Notes: generated by a model from the letters alone, not told the origin. Shown: positions 1 to 8,891, numbered from the stretch's first letter. The stretch is DNA of 64,000 nt from Neolewinella antarctica (GCF_011927835.1 NZ_JAATJH010000002.1:62001-126000); one strand, 5' to 3'. Program-made: numbers and translations.

Positions 1-61
1 CGGCGGTTACCTCTTCCCTGGCGGCTTTTTTTCGAATAATTTGAAGAACGGAGCAACTGAA

Positions 62-1108
62 ATGAACGTCCGCAACGTCACCGCCGACCTGTTTTCGGAC
101 CAAGCGACGCTACCCAAAACGACGCGCCCGGTGGGCAACACCATCGCCTACACCGACCAGGAACTTCACACCATCAACCTCTTCGAAAGCGCTAGCCCCG
201 GCGTCTGCTACATCACCACCAAGACGCGCCAGCGCAGCTTCTGGAACCGCGACGTAACGGAGGTGCCTTCCGGCTCGGGCTCCGGCTTCGTGTGGGATAA
301 AAACGGGCACATCATTACCAATTACCACGTAATTAAAGACGCGAGTAAAGCCATCGTGACGCTGGCGGACGGCGTGGATTACCAGGCGTCCCTCGTCGGA
401 GCGGCGAAAGAAAAAGACCTGGCGGTGCTAAAAATTCAGGCCCCCGCGAACGTGCTGATGCCCGTGCCGGTTGGCGTGTCCAGCAACATCCGCGTTGGGC
501 AGGCGGTCTACGCGATCGGTAACCCTTTTGGTCTCGACCAGTCGTTGACTACCGGGATCGTCAGCGCGCTCGACCGAGAAATCAACAGCCAGGCGAACGT
601 GCCGATCCGGGGGGTGATTCAGTCGGACGCGGCGATTAATCCGGGGAATTCCGGTGGCCCGTTGCTGGACTCGCGCGGGCAGCTGATTGGAGTAAATACG
701 GCTATTTACAGTCCGAGCGGGGCGTCAGCCGGTATCGGGTTTTCCATTCCCGTCGACGTGGTGAGCGTGGTGGTGCCCGATTTGATTCAGTACGGGGAGC
801 TACGCCGGGCCAGCATTGGCGCGGAATTCCGGCCTCTGCGCCAGGGGCAGGGCTTGGCATTCTACGAAATTATGCCGAATTCCGCCGCCGCCCGTTACGG
901 CCTGCGCGCCATCTACGAGGATAAGCGGAGCGGTCAGTGGTTGTTCGGCGATATTCTGACGGGCATCAACGGCCAGGCCGTGACCAACACGACCGAGCTT
1001 TACCTAGAACTGGAAAAGTATCAGCCGGGGCAGAAGGTGCAGTTGAACATCGTCCGGAAGGAGCAGGAAAGTGCGGTAGAGATCGTGTTGGGGAGCTCGG
1101 TGGAGTAG
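62..1108 (+). CDS. Trypsin-like serine protease with C-terminal PDZ domain (HtrA/Deg type)
   Basis: The protein cleaves other proteins and probably acts in protein quality control. A chymotrypsin-fold S1C domain occupies about residues 35-230, with the catalytic triad visible as His89 (NYHV), Asp119 (KEKDLAV) and Ser197 (GNSGGPL). A PDZ-like domain follows at about 245-345. I chose the ATG at 62 because the reading frame further upstream offers only a TTG at 41 and adds no conserved residues. At about 348 residues it is the size of single-PDZ Deg proteases. No signal peptide or membrane segment is visible at the N-terminus, so a cytoplasmic form is possible, which is unusual for HtrA. The family assignment is secure; location and substrate are inferred. 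Confidence 0.9.
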   Translation: MNVRNVTADLFSDQATLPKTTRPVGNTIAYTDQELHTINLFESASPGVCYITTKTRQRSFWNRDVTEVPSGSGSGFVWDKNGHIITNYHVIKDASKAIVTLADGVDYQASLVGAAKEKDLAVLKIQAPANVLMPVPVGVSSNIRVGQAVYAIGNPFGLDQSLTTGIVSALDREINSQANVPIRGVIQSDAAINPGNSGGPLLDSRGQLIGVNTAIYSPSGASAGIGFSIPVDVVSVVVPDLIQYGELRRASIGAEFRPLRQGQGLAFYEIMPNSAAARYGLRAIYEDKRSGQWLFGDILTGINGQAVTNTTELYLELEKYQPGQKVQLNIVRKEQESAVEIVLGSSVE

Positions 1109-1323
1109 GCGCGGAGTCGCTGACTGACGGTACGTGAACCACTTGCCACAAAAGTACAGAAAGGGCTCTTGCGAGTTTCGCCGGGGCGCCATTTGCTCAC
1201 GCTCTCGTGATTACGTTATTGCGTGGTAAGTGCTGGCCGCTGCGTAAGGTTAGCTAATAACAGGGGATTCTACGTTGGTTACGCTTTGTGGGGCTACGTC
1301 GGCGGGGGGGTGGTACTGTTTAT

Positions 1324-2211
1324 TTAACCCGCACTGACGTCCTGCGTTTCCTTGCGGTGCGCCGTCAGCTTTTCGATCAGTTCAGTTTCACGCCCGTCTA
1401 TCTTGCGGGCAAAGAGACAATCGCTGCTGACGATGGCCGAGTAGTCGCTCTCGTCTAAGAATGGTGGGGAGCCCTCTTCCGCCTTCGCCCAGTCGATGAA
1501 GCGCCGCGAATCGTTCACGACTTTGTGCGCGAACGGTGAGTTCATGACGACGGTTTGGAAGTAGATCTCCTCCGCACAAAAGGTGTGTTTAAATCGATCA
1601 AGGATGGAGGGGTTGCGGTCGGTAAAATCAATTACGTACCGTAATATTTCCCGGGAGAGCGACCAGTACGTGCTCCCGCCGTACAGCTGTCCTAAATCTT
1701 CGCTAATCGGTCTTTTGAACTTGACTAACTTTTGTAGGCGGATGATGCGATTAACCCACTTTCCGTGCTGCTTCGCGTCGATCAGGCTGCAGAGGTTGTA
1801 GTATTCCAGCCGTTCCAGACCACCGCCGCTCCACCGGGGGGAGGGGAGGGAGAAATGCTCCAGGTAACTCCGGTCGTCACCTTCCATCAGAGAAGCAAAA
1901 TGTCGACTGCTTTGCACCGGATAATCTTGGCCCGTGATCAGGTGGAAGTATTGATTATCCGCGTTCGTCAGGGCAGTCCGCGCTAACTTGATGTACGACT
2001 TGAGGTGATTGACCGCGCCCCAGTTTACTTTGTAATCCTGGCCGACGTACGCTACGTTCGGCAACTGCCGTACCTCGTGGATGGTGGCTGCCGGAACGAC
2101 GCTCTTCTTGTCGACGTGTACGTAGACGTTGAACCCGTCACCTAATTCATTGATAAGCACCTTCAGTTGCTCGAAATCCTTGTAGGCGGTTATTAGGGCG
2201 GCATGCTTCAT
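1324..2211 (-). CDS. Core-2/I-branching-type glycosyltransferase (GT14 family)
   Basis: The protein resembles beta-1,6-N-acetylglucosaminyltransferases of the GT14 family. Bacterial members are thought to add branching sugars to surface glycans or exopolysaccharide. Family signatures are the N-terminal MKHAALITAY strand, VYVHVDKKS, HLITGQDYPV and YGGSTYWSLSREIL. The ATG at 2211 is preferred because it opens directly on the conserved MKHAALITAYKDF segment; 56 in-frame codons further upstream carry no family resemblance. The 295-residue length fits the family. There is no transmembrane anchor, in contrast to eukaryotic members. It is transcribed alone and divergently from the secreted hydrolase at 2537. 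The exact acceptor cannot be read from sequence. Confidence 0.85.
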   Translation of the reverse strand: MKHAALITAYKDFEQLKVLINELGDGFNVYVHVDKKSVVPAATIHEVRQLPNVAYVGQDYKVNWGAVNHLKSYIKLARTALTNADNQYFHLITGQDYPVQSSRHFASLMEGDDRSYLEHFSLPSPRWSGGGLERLEYYNLCSLIDAKQHGKWVNRIIRLQKLVKFKRPISEDLGQLYGGSTYWSLSREILRYVIDFTDRNPSILDRFKHTFCAEEIYFQTVVMNSPFAHKVVNDSRRFIDWAKAEEGSPPFLDESDYSAIVSSDCLFARKIDGRETELIEKLTAHRKETQDVSAG

Positions 2212-2536
2212 AAAGGGGGTTGGTAGCGGAGTGACCGGGCGGGTGCCCAACGAGCGAATAGGGAAAGAAAGGGTGTGGGACGAGACTATCCCGCCGGGTC
2301 GTAGTGTATAAAGTTGGCCGAGCCCCCGGTAAGTACACGCAAGCGTGCGCCGCCGGGAAACGGTACGGTAAATCCGCACAAAATTACAACATCGGAGCGC
2401 ATTATTGAGCTTGGTGGATGCTTACGTAGTCCGGTGGCTCCGTCAGCGCCGCGTACCGAGGCCAAAAAGTTAACGACGGACGGCAACCACCCCGCGCCTC
2501 CCCACATTAGTACGGGCACAAACCCTCACGTACACC
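2212..2536. other. Divergent intergenic region
   Basis: This 325-bp gap separates two divergently transcribed genes and must hold both promoters. I see no clear palindrome, repeat, RNA gene or additional coding sequence in it. Confidence 0.5.
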
Positions 2537-3418
2537 ATGGTGGCTAGATGTTGCTTACTGTTAAGTCTGTTTTTACTGGCGGCCCCCGGTTCCGCGCAGC
2601 GTGCCGGCTCCGGAGATTTGGTATTAAGTAACGGCCCCGGTGCGTACGGCGTGGCTAAAATCAAGCAGTCGGGGGGGATACGTAACGGTCCGGAATACGG
2701 GTCGGCCACCATCTATTATCCCACCGACGCCAAGCCACCCTACGCGAGTATCGTGATCGTGCCCGGGTTCAGGTCTTTCAAAGCTAAGCTTAAGGACTGG
2801 GGCCCTTACCTCGCGTCGCACGGCATCGTGACGATGCTCATCGGTACGAACAACATCTTCCAGAACCCGCCCGGCCGGGGGGAGGCGCTGCTCGACGCCG
2901 TGGTGTCCCTCAAAGCGGAACACAGTCGTGTTAGTTCTCCGCTCAACGGTCGGCTCGACACCAGCAGGGTAGCGGTGGGCGGCTGGTCGATGGGCGGCGG
3001 CGGGGCGCAACTCGCGGCGGCTAGTGATTCGAGTATTCGGGCGGTCGTGGCGCTCTGTCCTTACTTATTCCGTAAGAAATTATCACCTTCCGACCTCGAC
3101 CACGGAGTTCCGTTATTAATTTTTGCCGGGGAAAAAGATTTTACCGCGCCGACCGCCAGCCAGGCTAGCGTGCATTACGAGTTGACGCCGGCGGAAACGG
3201 ACAAACTGATTTATGAGGTCAAAGGTCGCGGCCACCGGGCGGGCAATCACCCCGCAAATGCCAACGGCGACGTGGGCAGGGTCGCTTTGGCCTGGCTGAA
3301 GAAGTATTTGGTCGGGGAGGTACAATACTGCGCACCCTTGCTCGCCGCGCCGCCTTCGGCTTCCGAATACGAGACGAATCTGGAATGCGATCGGGAGGTG
3401 CCTATTACTGGGCGTTAG
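2537..3418 (+). CDS. Secreted polyesterase/cutinase-like hydrolase of the PETase superfamily
   Basis: This is an alpha/beta-hydrolase of the polyesterase-lipase-cutinase (dienelactone hydrolase-like) family that contains the PET hydrolases. A signal peptide (MVARCCLLLSLFLLAAPGSAQ) predicts export. The nucleophile elbow reads GWSMGGGG with Ser151. Asp201 (AGEKDFTAP) and His233 (GRGHRAG) complete the triad, with spacing close to Ser160-Asp206-His237 of Ideonella PETase. The segments YPTDAK, IVPGF, DWGPYLASHG, DTSRVAVGGWSM and VPLLIFA align along the whole length. The C-terminal cysteine pair Cys265/Cys284 matches the conserved C-terminal disulfide, while the extra PETase active-site disulfide is missing. 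The oxyanion position is Phe (Tyr in PETase) and the aromatic clamp Trp185 appears as Tyr. No T9SS domain is present. Ester hydrolysis is near certain; PET activity is only a hypothesis. Confidence 0.88.
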   Translation: MVARCCLLLSLFLLAAPGSAQRAGSGDLVLSNGPGAYGVAKIKQSGGIRNGPEYGSATIYYPTDAKPPYASIVIVPGFRSFKAKLKDWGPYLASHGIVTMLIGTNNIFQNPPGRGEALLDAVVSLKAEHSRVSSPLNGRLDTSRVAVGGWSMGGGGAQLAAASDSSIRAVVALCPYLFRKKLSPSDLDHGVPLLIFAGEKDFTAPTASQASVHYELTPAETDKLIYEVKGRGHRAGNHPANANGDVGRVALAWLKKYLVGEVQYCAPLLAAPPSASEYETNLECDREVPITGR

Positions 3419-3591
3419 TAATTATACTAGTTAGGTGTGCGCCGGTAGATATTATTGGGTGCCGCACTGATGTTACGTCGGCAACCGTCACTCGCGGCAC
3501 GTGGTAGTAAGGATTGGGCGCGGTCGTGGATGCAAGGTAAAATTACCAGTGAGCAGGCTCGCTCGGAATAGAACACACAAATACAGCAAAA

Positions 3592-3607
3592 GAATGAACG
3601 TTCATTC
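3592..3607. promoter_or_regulatory. Perfect 16-bp palindrome, probable TetR operator
   Basis: GAATGAACGTTCATTC is its own reverse complement and lies 38 bp before the ATG of the TetR-family gene. ATGAACGTTCAT-type palindromes are typical operators of TetR/AcrR regulators, so autoregulation is likely. I found no second copy before the three downstream enzyme genes. Confidence 0.75.
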
Positions 3608-3645
3608 ACTTCGTGCTGTTACGGTAGATAGATTCACCCAACGGC

Positions 3646-4218
3646 ATGAAAGTAAAAGTAACGGACAAAAAGCGCGCGCTCCTGGAGGCCACCCTGACCC
3701 TGGTGAACAACAGCGGGTTCCACGACGCGCCTATGTCGAAGATTGCTAAAACCGCGGGCGTGGCACCCGGTACGATCTATCGTTACTTCGAGCATAAGCA
3801 GGACTTGATCAATACGCTTTATCTGGAGGTAAAGTCTTCCTTCAGTACGGCGGCGTTTGGGGGGTATACGTCAAGCATGCCGGTCGAGGAAGGATTTCGG
3901 GTAATCTGGTACAACATTGCCGATTATAAGCTCAACAAGGTCAGCGAAGCTACCTTTTTATCGCAGTGCGACAACACGCCCATCATCGACGAAAGCATCC
4001 GGGCGGAAGGGCTCGTGCACCTCCAACCGCTCCTCGATTTATGGGAGAGAGGTAAGCAGGAAGGCGTAATCAGGCCGCTGTCGAACTACGTCCTCTACGC
4101 CTACGCCGTGTACCCCTTGTCGTTTTTACTCGCCGTGCAGGAGCGCGAATTTTATAAGCTGGATGAAATGACCAAAGACGAGACTTTCCAGGCTGCCTGG
4201 GCCGCCATAACGCCGTAA
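3646..4218 (+). CDS. TetR/AcrR-family transcriptional regulator
   Basis: This is a one-component repressor-type regulator. The N-terminal helix-turn-helix is clear at about residues 10-58 (ALLEATLTLV, MSKIAKTAGVAPGTIYRYFEHK, DLINTLY). The C-terminal half is the usual divergent ligand-binding helical domain. At 190 residues it has the standard size. It is followed at 75 bp by an MDR reductase, then by an Fe-alcohol dehydrogenase and a DJ-1/Hsp31 protein, all on the same strand. The context suggests that it senses a reactive aldehyde or electrophile and controls its removal. The 16-bp palindrome upstream is its likely binding site. The regulator class is certain; the ligand is inferred from neighbours. 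Confidence 0.93.
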   Translation: MKVKVTDKKRALLEATLTLVNNSGFHDAPMSKIAKTAGVAPGTIYRYFEHKQDLINTLYLEVKSSFSTAAFGGYTSSMPVEEGFRVIWYNIADYKLNKVSEATFLSQCDNTPIIDESIRAEGLVHLQPLLDLWERGKQEGVIRPLSNYVLYAYAVYPLSFLLAVQEREFYKLDEMTKDETFQAAWAAITP

Positions 4219-4292
4219 GCTTTTTTTGCGAACGAGCGGAATCAAGTTTTATTAATCAGCACACTGTCAGTAAAATCTAAAATTATAGCAGC

Positions 4293-5288
4293 ATGAACAA
4301 AGTAATCTTACTGGGCAAACGCCCACACGGCAAACCCCAAACATCGGATTTTAAATTCGTGGAAGAAAATAAGCCTAAAATCAGCAAAGGTGAAGTGCTC
4401 CTGAAGCTAAGTTTTGTTTCCGTTGATCCCTACCTGAGGGGACGCATGATCGACGCCAAATCATACGTTCCGCCCTTTCAACTAAACGAACCGATCACCT
4501 CCGGCTGCGTCGCGGAAGTTGTCGAATCAAAAAATGAGCGCTTCAAGCAAGGCGACTTCGTTGCGGGGTCGATGGATTGGAAGCAATACCAGACATCAAC
4601 CGGTGAAGGACTGCTGAAGGTAGACGGTAAGCAAGCCCCGTTATCCACGTATTTAGGCGTACTCGGCATGACCGGTCTGACGGCCTATTTTGGATTAACG
4701 GAAATCGGAAAACCTATAAAAGGTGAGACGATCGTAGTCTCCGGTGCCGCTGGTGCCGTGGGCAGCACGGTAGGCCAAATCGCCAAAATGAAGGGCTGCC
4801 GGGTCATCGGCATCGCGGGGACCGACGAGAAAGTAGCCATGTTGAAGTCTAAGTTCGGCTACGACGGCGCCATTAATTACAACACGACGAAAGACATCAC
4901 CAAAGACATCGCCGCCGCCTGTCCGAATGGCGTAGACGTGTACTTCGACAACGTTGGTGGAGACATCTCGGACGGCGTACACGCCAACCTCAACCGGCTC
5001 GGTAGAATCATCGTTTGCGGGGCTATTTCGACCTACAACAATACCTCCGTCCCTACCGGGCCCCGGGTAGAAAGCTTCCTGATCAAGAAAAGTGCCCTGA
5101 TGCAAGGCTTCATTGTTAGTAATTATGCGGCGCGGTTCCCCGAGGGCATGAAAGAATTATCGGGCTGGATGAAAGAAGGTAAACTGACGTATTCGGAGAC
5201 TATAGTGGAGGGGTTCAACAACATTCCTCAAGCGTTTATCGGCCTTTTCGAAGGTAAGAATAGCGGTAAGATGATTGTCAAAATCTAA
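4293..5288 (+). CDS. NADP-dependent oxidoreductase, MDR superfamily (CurA/YncB-like)
   Basis: This medium-chain dehydrogenase/reductase lacks zinc ligands and belongs to the leukotriene B4 dehydrogenase/CurA group, which reduces carbon-carbon double bonds of enones and alkenals with NADPH. A GroES-like N-terminal half (VDPYLRGRMIDAKSY) is followed by the nucleotide-binding motif SGAAGAVGSTVGQIAK at about residue 150 and by VDVYFDNVGG. The 331-residue length is normal for the family. It lies in the TetR-linked cluster and fits a role in detoxifying alpha,beta-unsaturated carbonyls. The enzyme class is secure; the physiological substrate is not known. Confidence 0.92.
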   Translation: MNKVILLGKRPHGKPQTSDFKFVEENKPKISKGEVLLKLSFVSVDPYLRGRMIDAKSYVPPFQLNEPITSGCVAEVVESKNERFKQGDFVAGSMDWKQYQTSTGEGLLKVDGKQAPLSTYLGVLGMTGLTAYFGLTEIGKPIKGETIVVSGAAGAVGSTVGQIAKMKGCRVIGIAGTDEKVAMLKSKFGYDGAINYNTTKDITKDIAAACPNGVDVYFDNVGGDISDGVHANLNRLGRIIVCGAISTYNNTSVPTGPRVESFLIKKSALMQGFIVSNYAARFPEGMKELSGWMKEGKLTYSETIVEGFNNIPQAFIGLFEGKNSGKMIVKI

Positions 5289-5449
5289 ATAGTAACCGCT
5301 CACTGCGCAACTGGATTTAGCTGCGCAAGTACGGCGTCACATAAAAACGAGCCAATTATCCCTCGGCGCGGTCGAATGGCTATTTTGTGTGTTTCTGTGC
5401 TTTTGTGGCAAAACAATCTTTATAATATAAATTAATAAAACATAATACC

Positions 5450-6610
5450 ATGAATAACTTCCAATTCCAAAACCCAACAAAGATCCTGTTCGGTAAGGGC
5501 CAAATGGCGAACCTCTCGAAAGAGATCCCCAAAGACGCAAAAATACTGATGCTCTACGGCGGTGGCAGTATCAAGAAAAACGGCATCTACGACCAGGTAA
5601 CTAAAGCTCTTGCGGATTATACCGTAGTAGAATTCGGCGGCGTCCCACCGAACCCCGAGTACAGTATCCTGATGGGTGCCCTAAAGGTGATCAAAGACGA
5701 AAAGATTGATTTTATCCTCGCGGTGGGCGGCGGCTCGGTAATCGATGGGGCTAAATTCCTTTCAGCGGCAGCACTGCACGAAGGGGACAACCACTGGGAC
5801 TTACTTACCGGCAACAAGCCCGTCACCGAAGGCATGCCTTTCGCGACGGTCCTGACCCTGCCCGCTACCGGCTCGGAAATGAACTCCGGCTCGGTTATCA
5901 CCAACGAAGAAACCAAGGAGAAACTAGCCATGGGCGGCCCCGGTCTGTTCCCAGTCTTTTCCGTGCTCGACCCCGAGGTAGTCAGCTCCATCCCCCAGCG
6001 CCAGCTAGCTAACGGAATTACGGACGCATTCACGCACGTGCTGGAACAGTACATGACGTACCCCATCGGTGCGTTGCTACAGGACCGCTTCGCCGAAAGC
6101 ATTATGCAGACGCTGGTCGAAGTTGCCCCCGCCATCCAGAAAGATCCGTCTGATTACAAAGCCGCCGCCAGCTTCATGTGGAGTTGCACGATGGCGCTGA
6201 ACGGGCTGATCCAAAAAGGCGTCCCCACCGACTGGGCCGTCCACGCCATGGGCCACGAGCTAACCGCGCTCTACGGCATCGACCACGCCAGAACCCTGGC
6301 CATCGTCGCCCCGAGCCACTACGAATACTACTTCGAGAACAAGAAGGATAAGTTAGCGCAGTACGCCGAACGCATCTGGAACGTGACCGAAGGAACGACC
6401 GACGAGAAGGCTAAAGCCGGTATCGAAAAAACCGTAGCCTTCTTCCATTCCTTAGGCATCGACACCAAGCTTTCCGACTACACGAAAGACTATTCGGACA
6501 CGGGGGATATCGTCTCTAAGCGATTTACCGATCGCGGCTGGATGGGCCTGGGCGAACACAAATCTTTGATGCCCGCCGACGCGAAGAAGATTGTGGAGAT
6601 GAGTTACTAA
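5450..6610 (+). CDS. Iron-containing alcohol dehydrogenase (YqhD/BdhA-like)
   Basis: This group III metal-dependent alcohol dehydrogenase reduces aldehydes with NADPH, as YqhD does for short-chain toxic aldehydes. The cofactor motif GGGSVIDGAKF is at about residue 95. The metal-ligand region is seen as GITDAFTHVLEQY, HAMGHELTALYGIDHARTLA and ATGSEMNSGSVIT. The 386-residue length matches YqhD. A 161-bp gap with an AT-rich segment (CTTTATAATATAA) just before the start may carry its own promoter. The gene continues the aldehyde-handling theme of the TetR-linked cluster. Confidence 0.93.
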   Translation: MNNFQFQNPTKILFGKGQMANLSKEIPKDAKILMLYGGGSIKKNGIYDQVTKALADYTVVEFGGVPPNPEYSILMGALKVIKDEKIDFILAVGGGSVIDGAKFLSAAALHEGDNHWDLLTGNKPVTEGMPFATVLTLPATGSEMNSGSVITNEETKEKLAMGGPGLFPVFSVLDPEVVSSIPQRQLANGITDAFTHVLEQYMTYPIGALLQDRFAESIMQTLVEVAPAIQKDPSDYKAAASFMWSCTMALNGLIQKGVPTDWAVHAMGHELTALYGIDHARTLAIVAPSHYEYYFENKKDKLAQYAERIWNVTEGTTDEKAKAGIEKTVAFFHSLGIDTKLSDYTKDYSDTGDIVSKRFTDRGWMGLGEHKSLMPADAKKIVEMSY

Positions 6611-6700
6611 CAGTATGGTTTTCCTTAGTAATTATTTGCGGAGCTGTTGCTCAAGATACCTGAATAAGTAAGTTGATAGTATTAAAGCAACATTCCACAA

Positions 6701-6740
6701 CCCTCTCCCCCGGCCCCTCTCCGAAGGTAGAGGGGAGATG
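6701..6740 (-). repeat. GC-rich dispersed palindromic element, copy A
   Basis: The core CCCTCTCCCCCGGCCCCTC is the reverse complement of the element at 6858-6898, 39106-39146 and 41585-41651. It is intergenic, between the Fe-ADH and the DJ-1-like gene, and faces copy B across about 118 bp of AT-rich DNA, so the two copies form a long inverted repeat. Confidence 0.8.
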
Positions 6741-6857
6741 AGTCAGCTCGCTACGCTCGTCAAAATGTTATGATAATATTGTCCAACTACTTATTAACAA
6801 ATTTTAAATACTTAAAATTGACTTTTTACTCTAACGTTCCAACGCCTGCTGTGACGT

Positions 6858-6898
6858 CCCCCCTCTCCTCTTCTGGAGAGGGGCCGGGGGAGAGGGCT
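6858..6898 (+). repeat. GC-rich dispersed palindromic element, copy B
   Basis: The copy contains an internal hairpin (CCTCTCCTCTTCTGGAGAGG) followed by GGCCGGGGGAGAGGG. It shares its left flank (CCAACG...ACGTCC) with the copy at 41585, so the mobile unit is somewhat longer than the palindrome. Confidence 0.8.
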
Positions 6899-6949
6899 AC
6901 CAAGCGCGCAGATAAAATAAATCCAAATCAATAAATTAAAACAACAATA

Positions 6950-7636
6950 ATGAATATTTTAATAGTATTAACCTCCCACGACAAACTAGGAGACACCGGC
7001 AACAAAACCGGTTTCTGGGTAGAAGAATTCGCTACGCCTTACTACCACCTCACGGACAACGGCGCCAACGTAACCCTGGCCTCCCCCGCCGGTGGCCAAC
7101 CACCAATTGACCCGACGAGCGATAAGCCGGAAAACCAGACCGAATCGACCAAACGCTTCAAAGCGGATACCGCGCTCCAAGAAAAGCTAAGCAAAACACA
7201 CAAGCTCGCAGAAGTATCCAGCAAGGATTACGACGGCGTTTTCTACCCGGGTGGCCACGGCCCCATGTGGGACCTCGCGGAAAGCGACGACTCCGCCAAA
7301 CTCATCGAAAGCTTTCATACGGCCGGCAAACCCGTTGCTTTCGTCTGCCACGCCCCCGCCGCCCTGAAAAAGGTGAAGAACGCCGCGGGCGAGCCGCTGG
7401 TGAAGGGAAAGAAAGTAACCGGATTCACCAATTCGGAGGAGAAGCAGGTCGGGCTGACCGACGTAGTACCGTTCCTCCTGGAGGATATGCTCAAGGAGAA
7501 GGGCGGCGTCTACAGCAAAGTCGGTGACTTCGAGCCCTACGCGCTGGAAGACGGACTGCTCATCACCGGGCAAAACCCAGGTTCTTCGGAGAAAGTGGCT
7601 AAGCTGTTGATGGCACAGTTGGCGGCTAAGAAGTAG
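6950..7636 (+). CDS. DJ-1/PfpI family protein, Hsp31-type glyoxalase III/deglycase
   Basis: The protein has a class I glutamine amidotransferase-like fold. The nucleophile is Cys133 in FVCHAPAAL, with Glu in FWVEEFATPYY and the GGHGPMWDL loop matching Hsp31-like members. Such proteins convert methylglyoxal to lactate without glutathione or act as holdases. The 228-residue length is typical. It is the last gene of the TetR-linked group, which also holds an enone reductase and an aldehyde reductase, and a rho-independent terminator follows it at 7687. The family is certain; glyoxalase activity is inferred from the subfamily. Confidence 0.92.
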   Translation: MNILIVLTSHDKLGDTGNKTGFWVEEFATPYYHLTDNGANVTLASPAGGQPPIDPTSDKPENQTESTKRFKADTALQEKLSKTHKLAEVSSKDYDGVFYPGGHGPMWDLAESDDSAKLIESFHTAGKPVAFVCHAPAALKKVKNAAGEPLVKGKKVTGFTNSEEKQVGLTDVVPFLLEDMLKEKGGVYSKVGDFEPYALEDGLLITGQNPGSSEKVAKLLMAQLAAKK

Positions 7637-7686
7637 GACCAATACGGAATTTCGAAGTGACTCTCGGGAATGCCGAATTTACTGAA

Positions 7687-7725
7687 AGGCTCAGAATTGC
7701 TATTTAGCGGTTCTGGGCCTTTTTT
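7687..7725 (+). terminator. Rho-independent terminator
   Basis: AGGCTCAGAA pairs with TTCTGGGCCT (one G-T type mismatch) around a 14-nt loop and runs straight into six Ts. It lies 50 bp after the DJ-1-like gene and closes the detoxification cluster. Confidence 0.85.
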
Positions 7726-7889
7726 GTCTCCCGTTACTCAGTATTCGGGTTACGCACACTCAAACACGCTTTCCCATCGCGGGAGCCATGGCTATTCTGG
7801 GTAGATTTTCAGACGGCGTAACGAACGGGCCGCTCGCGGCATGAAGAGGGTAAGCCGACCATCCGGCCACATCCCTCAGTACTTCCCTT

Positions 7890-8570
7890 ATGGCTCGTTT
7901 ATTATTTTTAATCACTTTGACCATCACCCTCTTTAGCTGCGGAGGTAGTGGCGAGACCGTCGCTCAGTCCGGCACTTTTTCCGGTTCTTCCGACTTGAAA
8001 CTCAACGAAAAAGGCCGCATCACGTCCGCCGTTATCCTCACCCTGGCGGACGGTCCCTTCGCCGGTACCTACGAACTGGGGAACGAAGTAACCAAAGGCA
8101 GCGTCCGGTTCTCGGCAACCTCCACCGAGCACGTGGAAAAGCACCCCAAGTTTGCCGGTACCAGCGCACTGAGTACGATCGGCATGCGGACGGAGGACGG
8201 AAGTTTCGGCATTGGCCACGTCAACCGCGTCTTTACCGGCGAGCCGCAAACCGGCCACCTGCCCTCCATGACCTGGAAGGACAAAAACGCGGCCGAAGCA
8301 AGGTGCGGCACCATGCTGCTCAAAATTCCCGGCTCGGAAGATATTCGCCACATCTACGTCGATTTCCTGGACTGCTCCGGCATCGACATCAGTGGTTTCG
8401 GCGACGAATGGAAGGCATCTAAATACAGCGCAAATCGCACCCGCCCCGTAGCTGGGAAATTCAGCGAGCGCGTTCAAATCGAGGATATTAATTCCACTAA
8501 AGACACCAAGGACGTCCACGAGACGACGATGACGTTCGAATTTGTGGGAGGGCAGAACGTGGAACTGTAA
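7890..8570 (+). CDS. Hypothetical lipoprotein
   Basis: The function is not recognised. A signal peptide with lipobox LFSC (cysteine 17) and the following GGSG linker predict a lipoprotein of the cell envelope. The remaining ~205 residues alternate short polar strands (FSGSSDLKLNEKG, AVILTLADGPFAGTYELG, GSVRFSA) suggestive of a beta-rich fold. The final stretch has a KDTKDVHETTMTFEF segment that looks like a closing strand. No catalytic motif stands out. The gene stands alone between two terminator-like hairpins. Confidence 0.75.
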   Translation: MARLLFLITLTITLFSCGGSGETVAQSGTFSGSSDLKLNEKGRITSAVILTLADGPFAGTYELGNEVTKGSVRFSATSTEHVEKHPKFAGTSALSTIGMRTEDGSFGIGHVNRVFTGEPQTGHLPSMTWKDKNAAEARCGTMLLKIPGSEDIRHIYVDFLDCSGIDISGFGDEWKASKYSANRTRPVAGKFSERVQIEDINSTKDTKDVHETTMTFEFVGGQNVEL

Positions 8571-8661
8571 TCGTAAAAATGATTAATAGCACCGTATTGA
8601 CAGCAAAAAATCAGTAGTTTTTGCAGGCTTAACTGCCGGTTGTAATGGTTATGCCCACCTC

Positions 8662-8686
8662 AAAAATTCCTTCTAAGGAAGTTTTT
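8662..8686. terminator. Bidirectional-looking hairpin terminator
   Basis: AAAAATTCCTT and AAGGAAGTTTTT form a hairpin with one bulge, flanked by an A-run and a T-run. It sits about 90 bp after the lipoprotein gene. The rest of the 321-bp gap (8571-8891) shows nothing else I can name. Confidence 0.55.
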
Positions 8687-8891
8687 GCGGCGACCTATAC
8701 GTGAAAATTTGCTACGATTACCGTAGCAGATAGGGGGCCTTCACGAACGCTCGGCACCCAACAAATTAAAAGCCTTCGCCCCCGCACGCACGGCCCGAAC
8801 GCAACAACCCGGCATCTACGTCCGCGCCCCGAAACGCAGCACGTAACGCTAATTAAATTTAGCAAACTAAATCCGCAAACCCCGTCCACTT

